A stretch of DNA of 14,649 nt from Ruminococcaceae bacterium UBA6842 (GTDB lineage Bacteria; Bacillota; Clostridia; Oscillospirales; Acutalibacteraceae), in contig DKDS01000098.1 of the NCBI GenBank assembly GCA_002451855.1, forward strand, positions 800 through 15,448, read 5' to 3'. The translations under genes were made by a program, and so were the position numbers. Positions within the stretch are counted from its first letter, which is position 1; every line of letters begins with the position of its first letter. Below the pieces are notes generated by a model. It was given only the letters and a program-made list of their open reading frames with translations. It was not told the DNA's origin and did no database searches. This document shows, piece after piece, positions 13,131 to 14,649 of this stretch.

Positions 13131-14531
13131 ATGAATAAATATAAAACCCTGCTTTCCAATACCTTTCTTATAAGCGCCGGCACCTTCGGTTCTAAAATAC
13201 TGGTCTTTTTTATGGTCAGGTTTTACACGGGCTATCTTTCGCCTGCCGATTACAGCACCGCCGACCTTATAACGCAGACCGCAAATATGCTTTTTCCGAT
13301 AATCTCGCTCGGGATTACCGAGGGCGTGTTCAGATTTGCGCTTGATAACGAAAGAGGCAGGCGAAGTATTTTTACCGCGGGCTTTGCCGTAATAACCGCA
13401 GGCTCGCTTGCATTTATTATAATTGTGCCGATACTTTGCACGGTAAAAAGCTTTAAAGGGTATGTCTGGCTTATTGTTGTTTACACAATGGCGTCCTGTT
13501 ATCACGCCCTCTGCTCCCAATTTGTAAGGGCTACCGGCAACACCGCGCTGTTTGCTGTACAGGGGATACTTAACACCTCAATAGTAATAGGCTTTAATAT
13601 CCTTTTCCTTGCGGTGCTTGAAATCGGTGTGACGGGTTATGTGCTTTCTGTTGTACTGGCGGATTTTTTAAGCACGCTGTTTCTTTTCTTTAAAGAAAAG
13701 CTGTGGCGGCAGTTCACTCCTCACCCGAGAAAGCCTGCTTTCATAAAAATGCTGAAATACAGCATACCGCTTATTCCCACCACTATTTTTTGGTGGATAA
13801 CAAGTGTTTCCGACCGATATATGGTAAACGGATTTATAGGTCAGACCGCTAACGGACTTTACACGGTCTCATACAAAATACCGACGGTTCTCACCCTAGT
13901 CTCCACTATGTTTATGCAGGCTTGGCAGTTTTCCGCGGTTACCGAATCGCACGGAGACAGAAAAGAACATATAAAGTTCTTTTCGGGTGTGTGGCGTTCC
14001 TTTCAGGCGGTAATGTTCTTGGCAGGCTCGTTTATTATAGCGCTTTCAAAACCCGCAATAAAAATACTTGCCGCAAAGGAATATTACGAGGCTTGGAGGT
14101 ATGTTCCCGTACTGTCGGGCGCTATGATATTTACCGCTTTCACCTCCTTTGTGGGTACTGTTTATGTGGTCACAAAGCAAAGCGGACTTTCGTTTATAAC
14201 AGCCCTTGCCGGCGCCGTTATAAATATTGTCCTTAACTTCATTCTTATTCCGTCGCCGTTAGGGGTTCAGGGCGCCGCCGTAGCTACTCTTTTAAGCTAT
14301 CTTGCGGTGTTTATAATAAGAGCCGTAAACTCAAGAAAATATTTGCCTTTCAATCTCTACGGCGGTCATGTAGCGGCAAATACGGCAATAATTATTATAC
14401 AGACCGTTTTTTCGGTAATGGAATTGCCCTACCGGGCGGCGGTTCAGGCGTTGTGTGTTCTTCTTATAGCGGCGGTAAATATAAAATTTATAATCGCCTG
14501 TATAAAAAAGCTGATTTCATCGGTTAAATAA
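13131..14531 (+). CDS. polysaccharide biosynthesis flippase (Wzx/MATE-like superfamily)
   Basis: A 466-residue integral membrane protein with about 12-14 hydrophobic segments. It opens with KTLLSNTFLISAGTFGSKIL, the usual start of Wzx-like oligosaccharide flippases of the MVF/MATE superfamily, and later carries SVSDRYMVNGFIGQTANGLY, also typical of that family. Such proteins move lipid-linked sugar units across the membrane for capsule, teichoic acid-like or exopolysaccharide assembly; the substrate here is unknown, and no glycosyltransferases lie in the window. The ATG at 13131 is chosen because it starts the conserved part; GGAAAGGA lies 12-13 nt upstream, a slightly long spacing. The frame is open 35 codons further up, but that part overlaps the promoter. 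The COG2426-type gene follows after 17 bp and is probably co-transcribed. Confidence 0.88.
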   Translation: MNKYKTLLSNTFLISAGTFGSKILVFFMVRFYTGYLSPADYSTADLITQTANMLFPIISLGITEGVFRFALDNERGRRSIFTAGFAVITAGSLAFIIIVPILCTVKSFKGYVWLIVVYTMASCYHALCSQFVRATGNTALFAVQGILNTSIVIGFNILFLAVLEIGVTGYVLSVVLADFLSTLFLFFKEKLWRQFTPHPRKPAFIKMLKYSIPLIPTTIFWWITSVSDRYMVNGFIGQTANGLYTVSYKIPTVLTLVSTMFMQAWQFSAVTESHGDRKEHIKFFSGVWRSFQAVMFLAGSFIIALSKPAIKILAAKEYYEAWRYVPVLSGAMIFTAFTSFVGTVYVVTKQSGLSFITALAGAVINIVLNFILIPSPLGVQGAAVATLLSYLAVFIIRAVNSRKYLPFNLYGGHVAANTAIIIIQTVFSVMELPYRAAVQALCVLLIAAVNIKFIIACIKKLISSVK

Positions 14532-14548
14532 TACTCGGAGGTAATTTT

Positions 14549-14649
14549 ATGAGTTTTTTAAACACCTTCATCGGCAAAGTAATCACAACATTTTTAATTG
14601 CTATGGTTCCGGTAATAGAACTTAGGGGCGCTATTCCGATAGGCGTCGG
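14549..14649 (+). CDS. small multidrug-export family protein (COG2426), partial
   Basis: Only the first 33 codons are in the window. The peptide has a hydrophobic first segment (VITTFLIAMVPV) followed by ELRGAIPIGV, a signature of the Sm_multidrug_ex (PF06695, COG2426) membrane proteins. The ATG has CGGAGGT at 6-nt spacing. The gene starts 17 bp after the flippase stop, with no promoter or terminator between, so it is probably the second gene of one operon. The family name rests on weak experimental grounds; transport function is not established. Confidence 0.8.
   Translation, partial: MSFLNTFIGKVITTFLIAMVPVIELRGAIPIGV

Noticed and set aside
1..14649. CRISPR array
   Set aside because: No set of short regularly spaced direct repeats with variable spacers was seen; the only repeats are the two-unit cassette and its hairpins.

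Overview
The window looks like a chromosomal segment of an endospore-forming, low-to-moderate GC Gram-positive bacterium of class Clostridia. Three things point there: a BofA-type sporulation protein, an AddAB (Gram-positive type) recombination complex, and a type A RNase P RNA together with sigma-A-like promoters (TTGACA/TATAAT, 16-17 bp spacing). I cannot name a genus from the sequence alone.

Layout. 1-254: the left edge holds a putative minus-strand transcription unit with a promoter at 201-228 and a weak terminator at about 12-35. Its RNA contains a convincing 5' half of a tRNA-Leu (98 down to about 60) but no matching 3' half. 255-620 (minus): rnpB with its own promoter. 698-1777 (plus): a P-loop ATPase of the uncharacterised PRK06851-like type, followed by a perfect 30-bp palindrome. 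1868-2626 (plus): a short-chain dehydrogenase with its own promoter, ending at a bidirectional terminator shared with the convergent plsY (2724-3347, minus). 3403-10132 (minus): addB and addA, overlapping by 23 bp and read toward plsY. 10191-10454 (minus): bofA.

10560-12893 is the accessory part. It holds two AT-rich tandem units of about 1.15 kb, both on the minus strand, placed directly downstream of tRNA-Leu(UAA). Each unit has a promoter/operator region, a 179-codon gene A, an 82-codon gene B one base later, and one or two hairpins. Gene A looks like an orphan polymorphic-toxin tip: its N-terminal part carries the CxxC...HPxCxC motif of phage Mu F/SPP1 gp7-type head proteins, and its C-terminal part resembles DUF6883. 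Gene B resembles small DUF4926-type proteins and is the natural immunity candidate. The first 34 codons of A plus the upstream 200 bp are about 99% identical between units (3 substitutions and 1 indel in 310 bp), whereas the rest of A and B has diverged to roughly 60-70% protein identity. Neither A copy has a well-placed start codon.

12894-12980 (minus): tRNA-Leu(UAA) with encoded CCA. 13131-14531 (plus): a polysaccharide flippase (MATE/Wzx-like). 14549-14649 (plus): the start of a small multidrug-export family (COG2426) protein, cut by the window end.

The core genes (rnpB, plsY, addAB, bofA, tRNA-Leu) are housekeeping or sporulation functions with no obvious joint pathway. The novelty lies in the tandem A/B cassettes at the tRNA gene and in the tRNA-Leu-like half at the left edge.
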